64,000 nucleotides of DNA from Marinobacterium weihaiense (GCF_019061305.1 NZ_JAHQZT010000001.1:1-64000); one strand, 5' to 3'; shown: positions 1-8,723, numbered from the stretch's first letter. The notes: generated by a model from the letters alone, not told the origin. Program-made: numbers and translations.

Positions 1-145
1 GCATCTGGCCGGCATGAGTGATTCAAAAGTGATCGTCGCGATCAACAAGGACCCCGACGCGCCGATCTTCCAGGTGGCCGATTACGGCCTCGAAGCCGAC
101 CTGTTCGAAGCCATTCCGGCCCTGACCCAAACACTGGCCCGCTGA
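1..145 (+). CDS. etfA: Electron transfer flavoprotein alpha subunit, C-terminal end (partial)
   Basis: Only the last 47 residues are inside the window; the frame begins at base 2. The tail carries the FAD-domain signature of EtfA: a [18 protein letters not shown] stretch, then [17 protein letters not shown], ending in LAR. EtfA with EtfB takes electrons from acyl-CoA dehydrogenases and passes them to ETF:ubiquinone oxidoreductase. Its position just upstream of an operon with two intact acyl-CoA dehydrogenases suggests it serves that pathway, though it may be the general ETF of the cell. The start lies outside the window. Confidence 0.93.
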   Translation, partial: HLAGMSDSKVIVAINKDPDAPIFQVADYGLEADLFEAIPALTQTLAR

Positions 146-230
146 AACGGCCCCTGGCTGTCGATCACCCGTGCATGTGATGAAGCCGGCAGCCAAGCCG
201 CCTGATTACTATAAAAACAAGGGACATGAC

Positions 231-1382
231 ATGAGCATGATTAGCGCCGACAGCCTCGATCAGTTTCTGTCTGAACTGTACGAGGCAACCATCGATAATG
301 AACACTGGGGTGTTGCGCTGGAGATTATCAAGGATATCTTCAGTGCCAACTATGTCACGTTGATCATCCGCATGCCTCATGCTCAGGACGAGGATAATAT
401 CGGCCTGATGGTATCGGTCGGTGATCTGGACAACTCGGGTGAGATGATCTCCTTTCCCTACCGTCACAACCTGACCCCCTTTCACAATCAGGAGCCGGAT
501 CAGGTCTTTACCGTGTTCGATATCATGAAAGAAGCCAACTGGCGTGAAAACGCCTTTCGGACCCATTGGCTTGCCCCTTCGGATGTCTATCACGTGATGG
601 GGGTGGATATCACGACCCAGGATTCGGGCCTGTTGCGGCTCAGAATTACGCGCGGTGAAAATCAGCAGCCGTTTGCCTGTGATGACAAGCAGTTGTGTGA
701 GCGGCTGCTGCCGCATATCCGTCGGGCCTTGAGAATCAACAAGCAGATCGATCACAGCCAGAAGATCGAATCGGTCTACTCCCGTGCCATCAGCAAGCTG
801 TCGATCGCCACCTTGCTGATTGACGAGCAGGGCACGGTGCTGGATGAAAACATTTATGCCCGCAGCATCATTGACGCCTGCGACGGTCTGAAGATCATCG
901 GCGGCCGGCTTGAGGCCGTGTATCCCTCGGACAACAAGGAGCTGAAACGGTTGGTCAAGGAAGCCTTTGATGCGGCCTTGAGCGGCGAATGCCAGGTGTT
1001 GCCGGGCGCCATGTCGATTACCCGGCCCTCGGGTGAGGTCAGCCTGGGGCTGGTGGTGGAGCCGATTCCGGTCAACAAATGGTCCGAGGGCAAAAGTACG
1101 CCAATCGCCATGATTTATATCCGTGACGCCGCCGGCAAGCTCAATGCCAATGTGGATGTGGCACGCAAGCTGTTCGGACTGACCACGGCGGAAAACGCAC
1201 TGGCGTTCAAGCTGGCCGATGGCCTGTCACTGGAAGATGCCGCCGAGGCGCTGAGCATCAAGCGCAACACGGCCAGAGCCCACCTGAGATCCATCTTTTC
1301 GAAGACCGGTATTCGGCGCCAGACCGAGCTGGTGCGTGTCTATGTCAACAGTGTTGCGGCACTGGGCAGTGATGAATTGTAA
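231..1382 (+). CDS. LuxR-family (C-terminal HTH) transcriptional regulator
   Basis: A 383-residue protein. The last 70 residues form a LuxR-type helix-turn-helix: LTTAENALAFKLADGLSLED, then AAEALSIKRNTARAHLRSIF, the typical recognition-helix layout. The N-terminal 300 residues have no domain I recognise and probably sense a ligand; no receiver or autoinducer domain is evident. I chose ATG 231 because AAGGG lies about 7 bases upstream; an in-frame ATG at 171 lacks a ribosome site. It is followed 42 bases later by a dehydrogenase on the same strand. Inference: it controls the surrounding catabolic locus, because two promoters here share a palindromic box (2737-2750 and 12090-12103) whose spacing suits a LuxR-type activator. 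Confidence 0.85.
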   Translation: MSMISADSLDQFLSELYEATIDNEHWGVALEIIKDIFSANYVTLIIRMPHAQDEDNIGLMVSVGDLDNSGEMISFPYRHNLTPFHNQEPDQVFTVFDIMKEANWRENAFRTHWLAPSDVYHVMGVDITTQDSGLLRLRITRGENQQPFACDDKQLCERLLPHIRRALRINKQIDHSQKIESVYSRAISKLSIATLLIDEQGTVLDENIYARSIIDACDGLKIIGGRLEAVYPSDNKELKRLVKEAFDAALSGECQVLPGAMSITRPSGEVSLGLVVEPIPVNKWSEGKSTPIAMIYIRDAAGKLNANVDVARKLFGLTTAENALAFKLADGLSLEDAAEALSIKRNTARAHLRSIFSKTGIRRQTELVRVYVNSVAALGSDEL

Positions 1383-1424
1383 GCATCAATACTCATCAAA
1401 CTCCTCAAGAATAAAAGAGATGAC

Positions 1425-2495
1425 ATGAAAGAATTCAATATAGCGGTGATTCCCGGTGACGGAATCGGCATGGAAGTGATTCCGGAGGGGATCAAGGTAC
1501 TCGATACCGTGGCCGAAATGCAGGGTATTCGGCTCAACTACACTCACTTTGACTGGTCCTGTGAAACCTACCATCGTACCGGGCGGATGATGCCTGAAGG
1601 CGGCCTGGAGCAGTTGCAAGCGTTCGATGCCATCTTCCTCGGGGCCGTGGGTTTTCCGGGCGTGCCCGACCATATCTCGCTCTGGGGGTTGTTGCTGCCG
1701 ATCCGTCGTGCCTTTGATCAGTACGTGAACCTGCGACCGGTGCGTCTGTTCGAAGGCCTGCAATCACCGCTGGCGGGCAAGAAGGAAGGCGATATCGATT
1801 TCTATGTCGTACGCGAGAACGTCGAGGGGGAATACTCCAATATCGGCGGTATCCAGTATGAAGGCACCGATGATGAAATCGTTTCGCAGCAGAGCATTTT
1901 TACCCGCAAGGGCACGGATCGTATCCTCAGATACGCCTTTGAGTTGGCGCAATCACGTGACAAGAAACATCTGAGTTCGGCGACCAAGTCCAATGGCCTG
2001 TTCCACTCCATGCCGTATTGGGACAGCCGCGTCGAAGCCATGGCGCAGCAGTATCCCGAGGTCAAGGTCGATCAGTATCACATCGACATCTTTACCGCGA
2101 ACCTGGTCCGCATGCCGGAGCATTACGACGTGATTGTCGGCTCCAACCTGTTTGGTGACATCCTCTCCGATCTCGGCCCGGCCTGTACCGGTACCATCGC
2201 CATTGCACCCTCGGCGAATATCAACCCGGACCATCGTTTCCCGTCGATGTTCGAGCCGGTACACGGTTCCGCGCCCGACATTGCCGGGCAGAACATTGCC
2301 AATCCCATCGGCACCGTATGGGCGGCGGCCATGATGATGCAACATTTGGGCTGTGACGACATGCATGACACCATCATGCAAGGCATCGAAGATGTCATCC
2401 GCAACGGGGACAGCCTGACCCGAGACATGGGCGGCACCGCCAGCACCCAGGCGCTGGGTGACGCCCTTGTAAAGGCGATTGCAGCGGCGCACTGA
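1425..2495 (+). CDS. Isocitrate/isopropylmalate dehydrogenase family protein, tartrate/D-malate dehydrogenase type
   Basis: A 356-residue NAD- and metal-dependent beta-decarboxylating dehydrogenase. The N-terminus IAVIPGDGIGMEVIPEG is the family signature. FLGAVGFPGVPDHISLWGLL and YVNLRPVRLFEG match the TtuC/DmlA branch, which acts on tartrate, D-malate or related 2-hydroxyacids rather than isocitrate. GSNLFGDILSDLGPA and EPVHGSAPDIAGQNIANPIG supply the metal and cofactor loops. It is probably cotranscribed with the LuxR-type regulator. Its substrate in this pathway is unknown; oxidative decarboxylation of a hydroxyacid intermediate, or simply handling of a C4 product, would both fit. A strong hairpin follows the stop codon. 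Confidence 0.88.
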   Translation: MKEFNIAVIPGDGIGMEVIPEGIKVLDTVAEMQGIRLNYTHFDWSCETYHRTGRMMPEGGLEQLQAFDAIFLGAVGFPGVPDHISLWGLLLPIRRAFDQYVNLRPVRLFEGLQSPLAGKKEGDIDFYVVRENVEGEYSNIGGIQYEGTDDEIVSQQSIFTRKGTDRILRYAFELAQSRDKKHLSSATKSNGLFHSMPYWDSRVEAMAQQYPEVKVDQYHIDIFTANLVRMPEHYDVIVGSNLFGDILSDLGPACTGTIAIAPSANINPDHRFPSMFEPVHGSAPDIAGQNIANPIGTVWAAAMMMQHLGCDDMHDTIMQGIEDVIRNGDSLTRDMGGTASTQALGDALVKAIAAAH

Positions 2496-2503
2496 GCGTT
2501 TAA

Positions 2504-2534
2504 GCCGGGGCGTAGATGTCACGTCCCGGCGCTT
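2504..2534 (+). terminator. Intrinsic terminator-like hairpin after the dehydrogenase
   Basis: GCCGGGGCGT pairs with ACGTCCCGGC across a 7-base loop (one G-T pair), followed by GCTTT. It begins 8 bases after the stop codon and would end the regulator-dehydrogenase transcript. The T run is short. Confidence 0.6.
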
Positions 2535-2736
2535 TCCACTGGCGTGCGCACGGCTATCATCAATACCGCCATTCCGGCGACCCATTCGGGGTCCCGTCTC
2601 TCTGTTTATTCTGCTCCAGCGCCTTGAATAAGGCCTGCACGTCAATACGCGTGTGCCGTTTTAATAAACCGGCTTCCGGCATTTAAAGGTGTAATTGTAT
2701 TAAACATTATCTTTTCATTCATTAACCCTCAAACAC
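2535..2736. other. Intergenic stretch before the SDR promoter
   Basis: No gene seen. It becomes AT-rich from about 2660 and leads into the operator and promoter of the catabolic operon. Confidence 0.5.
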
Positions 2737-2750
2737 CGTCCATTTGGACG
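2737..2750 (+). promoter_or_regulatory. Palindromic operator (box 1) upstream of the SDR operon
   Basis: CGTCCATTTGGACG is a perfect inverted repeat with 5-base arms and a 4-base centre. Twelve bases (TCCATTTGGACG) recur exactly, on the opposite strand, upstream of the hydrolase gene at 12090-12101. In both places the sequence TGCCTA begins exactly 20 bases after the box. The start codon of the SDR is 58 bases downstream. The placement would centre the box near -42 of a transcript beginning around 2786, as in LuxR-type activation; that start site is inferred. Confidence 0.6.
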
Positions 2751-2770
2751 TAGATTGCAGGGCAAGACAC

Positions 2771-2786
2771 TGCCTAGACTATATAA
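2771..2786 (+). promoter_or_regulatory. Putative -10 region of the SDR operon
   Basis: TGCCTAGACTATATAA lies 20 bases after box 1. The TGCCTA part is shared with the hydrolase promoter. There is no good -35 hexamer at the normal distance, which fits an activator-dependent promoter. Confidence 0.4.
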
Positions 2787-2807
2787 ATGAGATGTCTGGA
2801 GGCATAT

Positions 2808-3590
2808 ATGACTGGAACAGATAATTTTGATTATACCGGTAAAGTGGTTCTGGTAACCGGTGGTACAAAAGGAATCGGTTACGGGATTGCAAAATCCTTT
2901 CTTGCGGCACAGGCGACCGTGATTATATGTGGTCGCAACGCTCCCGAGAAACTGCCTTCCGTCAATGGCCGCGAGGCTGTCTTCATGCCGCTGGATGTAC
3001 GTGATTATGACGCGGCCGAGGTAGCGCTGCAGCAGATCATCAATGATTACGGCCGGCTGGATGTGCTGGTGAACAATGCCGGTGGTGCGCCCCATGCCCT
3101 GGCGGGCGAAGTATCCCCCCGTTTTCATGAAGGTATTCTGCGCCTCAATCTGATCGCCCCCCTGAACCTGGCCCAGCTGGCCAACCGCCACATGCAGGCG
3201 CAGGAAGAGGGCGGTTGCATCCTGTTCATCGGCAGTATCAGCGCGCTACGGGCCTCTCCCGGCTCGGCGGCCTATGGTGCGGCCAAGGCGGGCGTGCTGT
3301 CACTGGCGGCGTCACTGGCTGTTGAGTGGGCGCCGAAAGTGCGCGTGGCAGCGGTCAGTCCGGGGCTCATCGAAACCGAACAATCTCATCTTCACTACGG
3401 TGACAGCGCGGGCATTCAGGCGGTGGCTGACACCATCCCTGCAGGACGCCTGGGGCAGCCGGAGGATATCGGCAATGCCTGCCTGTACATGGCCTCGCCC
3501 ATGGCGGCCTATGCCAGTGGCAGCAACCTGCTGCTCAACGGAGGGGGCGAGCGTCCCGCCTTCCTGCAAGCGAGTACAACAACACACTGA
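2808..3590 (+). CDS. Short-chain dehydrogenase/reductase (SDR)
   Basis: A 260-residue classical SDR. The nucleotide-binding motif TGGTKGIGYGIAKS is near residue 17, NNAG occurs near residue 90, and the catalytic S and YGAAK lie near residues 148 and 161 (ISALRASPGSAAYGAAKAGV). The C-terminal PAGRLGQPEDIGNACLYMAS is typical of FabG-like members. It probably oxidises a hydroxy-acyl-CoA or ring alcohol. ATG 2808 is preferred over 2787 because CTGGAGG sits 5 bases upstream. It is the first gene of the plus-strand catabolic operon that continues with the MaoC-DUF35 fusion and acyl-CoA dehydrogenases. Confidence 0.9.
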   Translation: MTGTDNFDYTGKVVLVTGGTKGIGYGIAKSFLAAQATVIICGRNAPEKLPSVNGREAVFMPLDVRDYDAAEVALQQIINDYGRLDVLVNNAGGAPHALAGEVSPRFHEGILRLNLIAPLNLAQLANRHMQAQEEGGCILFIGSISALRASPGSAAYGAAKAGVLSLAASLAVEWAPKVRVAAVSPGLIETEQSHLHYGDSAGIQAVADTIPAGRLGQPEDIGNACLYMASPMAAYASGSNLLLNGGGERPAFLQASTTTH

Positions 3591-3644
3591 AATGACTCGG
3601 CGTCGCCTGCAACAGGTGACCTCAATGGCTTGAGGAGAAGCGTT

Positions 3645-4640
3645 TTGGCTGAATACGAATGGTTGTCAGAGGTTCATGCATTGGTCGGTCGAGAATATGG
3701 CCGCGTCTATGCGTGGGATGAAGTAAACCCGATGATGGTGCGCCACTGGTGTGAAGTCATGGGTATTGAAAACCCGCTGTATACCGACCCGGAGTATGCA
3801 AAAAATTCCGAATTCGGCGAACTGGTCGCCCCTCCGGCCATGCTGCAGCCCTGGTGCCTTGAAGGGCTGCACATGAATAACTATCCGCCGGGCTCCACGG
3901 ATGAAAATCCGTATGAAGTGCTGGGGTTGCTGGAAAAACAGGGCTATGCATCAGTCGTCGCCGTCAATTCTGAACTGCAGTTTGACCGTTACCTGCGCAT
4001 GGGTGAAAAGCTGTATTACACCACCATCATTAAAGAGGTGAGTGAAGAAAAAACCACTGCACTGGGAACCGGCTTTTTTGTGACTCAGGTCATGCCGTTT
4101 TATTCGGTCAAAGAGAGCGGCGACGAAAAAGTCGGTGAACTCCTGTTCCGCGTCTTCAAATTCAGGCCCGCGCGTTCAAAAGAGTCCTTCGACAATGCAC
4201 AAGCGGCCGACACCCAGTCAGAGGCCAAGGCCGCCACGACCATCAAGCGTCCGCGTCCCGGCATCAGTGATGATACCCGCTTCTTCTGGGACGGTTGCGC
4301 CAACAGCGAGCTGCGCATCCAGCACTGCAAGCGCTGCAGCGGCCTGCAGCACCCGCCGGCACCGGTCTGCAGCCACTGCCAGAGTTTCGACCTGGACTAT
4401 CGCGTCAGCAGCGGCAAGGGTCACCTGTATTCGCATGTCGTGATGCATTACCCGGAAGTGCCGCCATTCGATTATCCCAATCCGATCGGGCTGATCGAGC
4501 TGGATGAAGGCGTGCGCATGATTGCCGGGCTTTCCGGGATCGCCCCCGAGGCGCTTGAAATCGGTCAGCGGGTTGAGGTCGAGTTCAAAACCTTCGATGA
4601 CGACCTGGTCCTTCCCGTGTTCCGTCCTGAATCAGGCTGA
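3645..4640 (+). CDS. MaoC-like hotdog domain fused to DUF35 (zinc ribbon plus OB fold), ChsH2-like
   Basis: A 331-residue fusion. Residues 1-180 are an FAS1-like/MaoC hotdog domain (MGIENPLYTDPEYAKNSEFG, then ELVAPPAML); the Asp/His pair of active R-hydratases is not evident. Residues 215-331 are DUF35, with a zinc ribbon at C228, C231, C242 and C245 and an OB fold ending in the GLIELDEGVRMIAGL segment. ChsH2 of Mycobacterium tuberculosis has this domain order: its hotdog pairs with a catalytic partner and its DUF35 docks the aldolase Ltp2. TTG 3645 is chosen because AGGAG lies about 7 bases upstream and no ATG fits. Inference: this is a hydratase subunit and scaffold for the thiolase-like protein at 14244-15461. 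Confidence 0.82.
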   Translation: MAEYEWLSEVHALVGREYGRVYAWDEVNPMMVRHWCEVMGIENPLYTDPEYAKNSEFGELVAPPAMLQPWCLEGLHMNNYPPGSTDENPYEVLGLLEKQGYASVVAVNSELQFDRYLRMGEKLYYTTIIKEVSEEKTTALGTGFFVTQVMPFYSVKESGDEKVGELLFRVFKFRPARSKESFDNAQAADTQSEAKAATTIKRPRPGISDDTRFFWDGCANSELRIQHCKRCSGLQHPPAPVCSHCQSFDLDYRVSSGKGHLYSHVVMHYPEVPPFDYPNPIGLIELDEGVRMIAGLSGIAPEALEIGQRVEVEFKTFDDDLVLPVFRPESG

Positions 4641-4649
4641 GGAGTTGCT

Positions 4650-5084
4650 ATGGATTTTACGTTAACTGAAGATCAGCGTGCGATTGCTGAAATGGCCCAG
4701 GGCCTGTTTCAGGATTTCTGCACCGATGAACGCATGCGCGAATTCGACCAGTCCGGTGCGACGATCATGCAGGACTTGTGGCAAACCTGTATCGAAACCG
4801 GACTGCATTCGCTGTATATCCCGGAAGCCTTCGACGGCAGCGGGCTGGGCATGACCGAACTGATGCTGGTGCTGGAAGCCCAGGGGCAGGGCCTTGGTCT
4901 GGTGCCCTTGTGGCGTCATCAGCTGGCGGCGGCTGCCCTGGCGACCTTTGCCGGTGAGCAGCACGGTGAACTGCTGGCGGGTGCCGCAACGGCCGAGACC
5001 CTGCTGACCTTTGGCGGCGGTACCAACGAGATTCAGCGTGAGCTGATTGCCCAGTTTGGCCTGGGCATGCCGCGCGGGCGTTGA
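4650..5084 (+). pseudogene. Acyl-CoA dehydrogenase with a large internal in-frame deletion
   Basis: The frame is 144 residues, against about 380 for the family. Residues 1-112 are a normal N-terminal alpha domain (MDFTLTEDQRAIAEMAQGLF onward). The protein then jumps directly to the extreme C-terminus, TFGGGTNEIQRELIAQFGLG, which normally lies about 240 residues later. The FAD/substrate beta domain and most of the C-terminal helical domain are missing, so it should be inactive. The junction lies near 4983-5006. The ribosome site GAGGAG and the spacing to its neighbours are intact, so the frame may still be translated. It could be an assembly error rather than a biological deletion. Confidence 0.85.
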
Positions 5085-5104
5085 GGCAGGCAAAAGGAGA
5101 CGCA

Positions 5105-6319
5105 ATGATGAGCAGTATAGAGGCGTTTCGCGCCGACACTTGCGCCTGGCTGGAGGCCAACTGCCCTGCATCCCAGCGTGGACCAGCCAGGGACGGCGAA
5201 CTGGTCTGGGGCGGTTCGCGGGTCGAGTTTCTCAACGAAGACCAGCGCCTGTGGTTCGAGCGCATGCGCGAACGGGGCTGGTTCTGCCCCGACTGGCCCA
5301 CCGCCTATGGCGGTGGCGGCCTGAGCCCGGAAGAAGACGCCGTTCTGCAGCAGGAGATGAAGCGGCTGAAATGCCGCCCGCCCCAAATCAATCTGGGCAT
5401 CTGGATGTTGGGACCGGTGCTGCTGGAATACGGCACCGAAGAGCAGAAGCAGCGACTGCTGCCGCCGATGGCGCGGGGCGAGGTGCGCTGGTGCCAGGGC
5501 TTCAGTGAACCCAATGCCGGCTCTGACCTGGCCAGCCTGCGCACGGCGGCGGTGGATGCCGGCGATCATTTTGTCGTGAACGGCAGCAAGATCTGGACCT
5601 CCTACGGCGACAAGTCCGACTGGATGTACTGCCTGGTGCGCACCGATCCACAGGCGGCCAAGAAGCAGGAAGGGATCAGCCTGGTGGTGCTGGACATGCA
5701 CGCCGAGGGCGTCGAGGCACGCCCCATCGACTTGATCAGCGGCAAGTCGGCGTTCTGCGAAGTCTTCTTCGATAACGTGAAAGTGCCCAAGGACAACCTG
5801 ATCGGGCCGCTCAACGGTGGCTGGACCCTGGCCAAGCGTCTGCTGCAGCACGAGCGCAGCGCCATGTCCAAGTTCGGCGATTTCTGCCTGCCGAACCATT
5901 TTGATCTGATGGAGATCGTCAACCGCTACCTGCCGCCGGATCGCCAGACACCCTCGGATATCGCGCTGCGGGCGCGGGCCCAATCGCTGGCGCTGGATGA
6001 GCAGGCCTATAACTTGACCGTGCAGCGCATGGGCCAACAGGCCCGCGCCGGTCAGGACGTGAGCGGGATCGCCGCCATCATGAAACTGGTGCATACCGAG
6101 CAGGAAAAGCAAAAATTCGAGCTGCTGGTGGATGTCATGGGGCACCGGGCACTGGGCTGGGAGGGCGATGAATTCGGTGAACAGGAGCTGGCCATCAGCA
6201 AGGCCTGGCTGCTGAGCTACACCCAGACCATTTCCGGCGGCTCGTCCGAAGTGCAGCTGAACGTGATTGCCAAGCGAGTGCTACAGCTGCCTGACGCGCC
6301 CAAAGGAGGCGCCCAATGA
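5105..6319 (+). CDS. Acyl-CoA dehydrogenase family protein
   Basis: A 404-residue, full-length flavoprotein dehydrogenase. QGFSEPNAGSDLASLRT is the substrate and FAD loop near residue 135, VVNGSKIWTSYGDKSDWMY the adjoining beta-domain strand, and TISGGSSEVQLNVIAKRVL the C-terminal FAD-contact motif. It introduces an alpha,beta double bond in an acyl-CoA and passes electrons to ETF. ATG 5105 is preferred to TTG 5081 because AAAGGAG lies 5-6 bases upstream. It overlaps the next acyl-CoA dehydrogenase by ATGA. Tightly coupled pairs of this sort form obligate heteromers in steroid side-chain degradation (ChsE1-ChsE2 type), which I infer here. Confidence 0.92.
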   Translation: MMSSIEAFRADTCAWLEANCPASQRGPARDGELVWGGSRVEFLNEDQRLWFERMRERGWFCPDWPTAYGGGGLSPEEDAVLQQEMKRLKCRPPQINLGIWMLGPVLLEYGTEEQKQRLLPPMARGEVRWCQGFSEPNAGSDLASLRTAAVDAGDHFVVNGSKIWTSYGDKSDWMYCLVRTDPQAAKKQEGISLVVLDMHAEGVEARPIDLISGKSAFCEVFFDNVKVPKDNLIGPLNGGWTLAKRLLQHERSAMSKFGDFCLPNHFDLMEIVNRYLPPDRQTPSDIALRARAQSLALDEQAYNLTVQRMGQQARAGQDVSGIAAIMKLVHTEQEKQKFELLVDVMGHRALGWEGDEFGEQELAISKAWLLSYTQTISGGSSEVQLNVIAKRVLQLPDAPKGGAQ

Positions 6320-7452
6320 GCCTGATCTATAACGAAGAGCAGCGCATGCTGCTGGACACGGCGCAGGAGTTCTTTGCCGAACGCAGCCCGGTGTCCGCCC
6401 TGCGCGCCCTGCGTGACCGTGGTGATGAGCTGGGCTTTGAACCGGCCGTTTGGCAGGAGATGACCGAACTGGGCTGGAGTGCGATTCCGTTCCCGGAAAA
6501 CCTGGGTGGGCTGGCGTTCGGCTATACCGGCATGGGTGCGGTGTTCGAGTCCGCCGGTCGTCACCTGAGCGCCTCGCCGCTGTTATCTTCCATCGTGCTC
6601 TGCGGCTCGGTGCTGGAACTGGGCGGCAGCGAACCCCAGCAGGAACAGTGGCTGGGTGAGCTGATCACCGGCAGCAAGCGTTTGGCGCTGGCGGTGGATG
6701 AAGGCGCGCGACATGCGCCCGATCAGGTCAGCCTGAGCGCCGTGCCCACCGATACCGGTTTTCAGCTCGATGGCCAGAAGGTGATGGTGGTGGACGGCCT
6801 GCAGGCCGACGGCTGGATTGTCGCCGCCTGCACCGGGCAGACAGCCGATGCCATCAGCCTGTTCATCGTGCCGGCGGGTACAGTCGGCGTTGAGGTGCAG
6901 CCGCAGCGCTTGATCGACGCACGCAACACGGCGCGGGTGAGCTTCACACATGTACAGGTGGCCCCTGAACAGCTGATCGGCGAGCTGGACCGGGGCGCTG
7001 CCATTCTGGAACGCGCACTGGACCGTGGCCGTGCCTGTCTCGCCGCCGAACTGCAGGGCGCTTGCGAAAGTCTGTTCCAGACCACGCTGGAATACCTGCG
7101 CACCCGCGTGCAGTTCGACGTGCCTATTGGCTCGTTTCAGGCGTTACAGCACCGTGCCGCCTGGATGCATGTGGAGCTGGAACTGGCCCGTTCCAGCCTG
7201 ATGGCGGCACTGGCAGCCCTGGATGCCGATGATGCGCAGGCGGCGCAGCGAGTCAGCCTGGCCAAATGGAAGGTCGGTCAGATGGCGGACAGGGTCAGCG
7301 GTGAAGCGATTCAGATGCACGGTGGCATCGGTGTCACCGACGAGCTGGATGTGGGTCTGTACTTCAAGCGTATCCGTGTGCTCCAGGCCCTGCTGGGTGA
7401 TGCCGATTACCACTTGGCGCGGGGCTATCAAGATAATCGCTCATCACACTAG
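6316..7452 (+). CDS. Acyl-CoA dehydrogenase family protein, second subunit of a coupled pair
   Basis: A 378-residue protein. The N-terminal helical domain (YNEEQRMLLDTAQEFFAERS) and C-terminal QMHGGIGVTDELDVGLYFKR identify it. The central domain is more divergent than that of its neighbour: the usual TEPNAGSD loop is replaced by LALAVDEGARHAPDQV. That asymmetry is seen in heteromeric acyl-CoA dehydrogenases in which only one subunit type carries a full active site. Its start overlaps the stop of the previous gene and AAAGGAGG lies 6 bases upstream, so translation is coupled. It is the last gene of the operon, and its stop overlaps the stop of the convergent nuclease gene by 4 bases. Confidence 0.9.
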   Translation: MSLIYNEEQRMLLDTAQEFFAERSPVSALRALRDRGDELGFEPAVWQEMTELGWSAIPFPENLGGLAFGYTGMGAVFESAGRHLSASPLLSSIVLCGSVLELGGSEPQQEQWLGELITGSKRLALAVDEGARHAPDQVSLSAVPTDTGFQLDGQKVMVVDGLQADGWIVAACTGQTADAISLFIVPAGTVGVEVQPQRLIDARNTARVSFTHVQVAPEQLIGELDRGAAILERALDRGRACLAAELQGACESLFQTTLEYLRTRVQFDVPIGSFQALQHRAAWMHVELELARSSLMAALAALDADDAQAAQRVSLAKWKVGQMADRVSGEAIQMHGGIGVTDELDVGLYFKRIRVLQALLGDADYHLARGYQDNRSSH

Positions 7453-8723
7453 GGAAGCATGGAAGGCAGGGGCCGATTGGAATCCAATAGGCGCCTGGCC
7501 CTTTCAATCAACTGGCGCTGGTGCTGCACCAGGGCCTCCACCCGTGCTTGACGGCTTTCAGCCTCAACCAGCGCCAGCACGGCCTCGTTGAAGTGGTGGA
7601 AGTTGAGGATGGCCGGTTGCCGTGCAGGGTCATGGTAATAACAAACCAGCCAATCCTTATGTTGATTAGCGACTGCGTTACCGTCCTTGAAATGCCCTTG
7701 AAACTGGTCGCGAGTACTAGCGCATGCCAAGGGCACTCCCGGTTTGGTTTCCAGCCGCAAGCCGTAGTGAATGGCATGATAGAGGTTGATATACAGACAC
7801 AGCGTCTTCCCATCCTGGCGGCTGATCGGTATGCGCAGGCCGACATGCTTGCTATCCCGCTTACCATGGCAATATTCGTGGCACAGTGTTCTAAGGTTCT
7901 TGCTGTTGTATACCTCGGGCATGATGCCCAGGGTTTCAAATAGCTGTGTCTGCAACAGCTGCCAGAAATTCAGCATCACGCGGGTTTTGGCTTTTGGCAA
8001 TGCCGCCGCGACCGCCAGTGCGGTGCCGAGGTCATCCTTGTCGTGTGCCAGCTGGTCGGCAAGCATGGAGGTCATGGTAAAGCCTGTTCCTGTAAGGGTT
8101 TCGATCAAGCGCCTATACTGCAGAATGCCGTGGGCCAGCTCCGGCTTGGGTTGGCTGCTTGCATGGCAGCTATTTAACCAGTGACGGATATCCCGGGCGA
8201 ATGAAAGGCAGTGCACCTGTCGTGAATCCAGACCCTTCAGGCTGTCGGCCGAAGGCGCCTTGCCATCCAGCGTCAGGTACACCAGGGTGACGTGTTTTCG
8301 GCCCCGAGCCCGCTGCTCCAGTTCGGCATGGTAATCGGCTAGTTGCGCGGGCTGATCGGCCGCATCCACTTTGACTTCAATCCCGATCAGCCGATCCGGC
8401 ATATCAACGACAATATCGATGCGTCGGCGCTCCTCGGTCGACAACTCCCGCGTTACGCGAACGGGTGAGCTGACGGGCGTGTTCAGTTGCAGCAGATCAT
8501 TCTTGAACACCTGCAAAAAGCAGCTGCCCATGCCATGGCGTCCATTGGGGTCCAGCAGTTCGGCCAGAAAGCGGGAGTGGGTGCGCGCTTCATCCCGCTG
8601 CACGCCGAGAATGGCAAAGATATTGAATTGCTCACCCTGTCGATTGGCCTCTGTCCGGCACTGCTCGACGCGTCCACTCAGACGGGCGAAGGCAGGAGGG
8701 CAGGCGTGTCGGTTGGTGCTCAT
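7449..8723 (-). CDS. PD-(D/E)XK nuclease superfamily protein (PDDEXK_4-like)
   Basis: A 424-residue protein. The nuclease core is visible as RRIDIVVD (Asp103), then IGIEVKVDAADQPAQLADY (Glu116, Lys118), with a downstream Q and Y. The N-terminal NIFAILGVQRDEARTHSRFL and LLDPNGRHGMGSCFLQVF segments match the PF14281-like group. The C-terminal half is predicted mixed and unassigned. No signal peptide. The start is uncertain: ATG 8723 or TTG 8750. It has no partner restriction or methylase gene and sits inside an otherwise metabolic locus, so it looks like an insertion. Stand-alone members are often suspected of phage defence, but nothing here proves it. Confidence 0.78.
   Translation of the reverse strand: MSTNRHACPPAFARLSGRVEQCRTEANRQGEQFNIFAILGVQRDEARTHSRFLAELLDPNGRHGMGSCFLQVFKNDLLQLNTPVSSPVRVTRELSTEERRRIDIVVDMPDRLIGIEVKVDAADQPAQLADYHAELEQRARGRKHVTLVYLTLDGKAPSADSLKGLDSRQVHCLSFARDIRHWLNSCHASSQPKPELAHGILQYRRLIETLTGTGFTMTSMLADQLAHDKDDLGTALAVAAALPKAKTRVMLNFWQLLQTQLFETLGIMPEVYNSKNLRTLCHEYCHGKRDSKHVGLRIPISRQDGKTLCLYINLYHAIHYGLRLETKPGVPLACASTRDQFQGHFKDGNAVANQHKDWLVCYYHDPARQPAILNFHHFNEAVLALVEAESRQARVEALVQHQRQLIERARRLLDSNRPLPSMLP

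Noticed and set aside
2744-2758. Sigma-54-like promoter (TTGGACGTAGATTGC) before the SDR operon
   Set aside because: Spacing between GG and GC is 9 bases, not the required 10, and the sequence overlaps the shared palindromic box, which explains it better.
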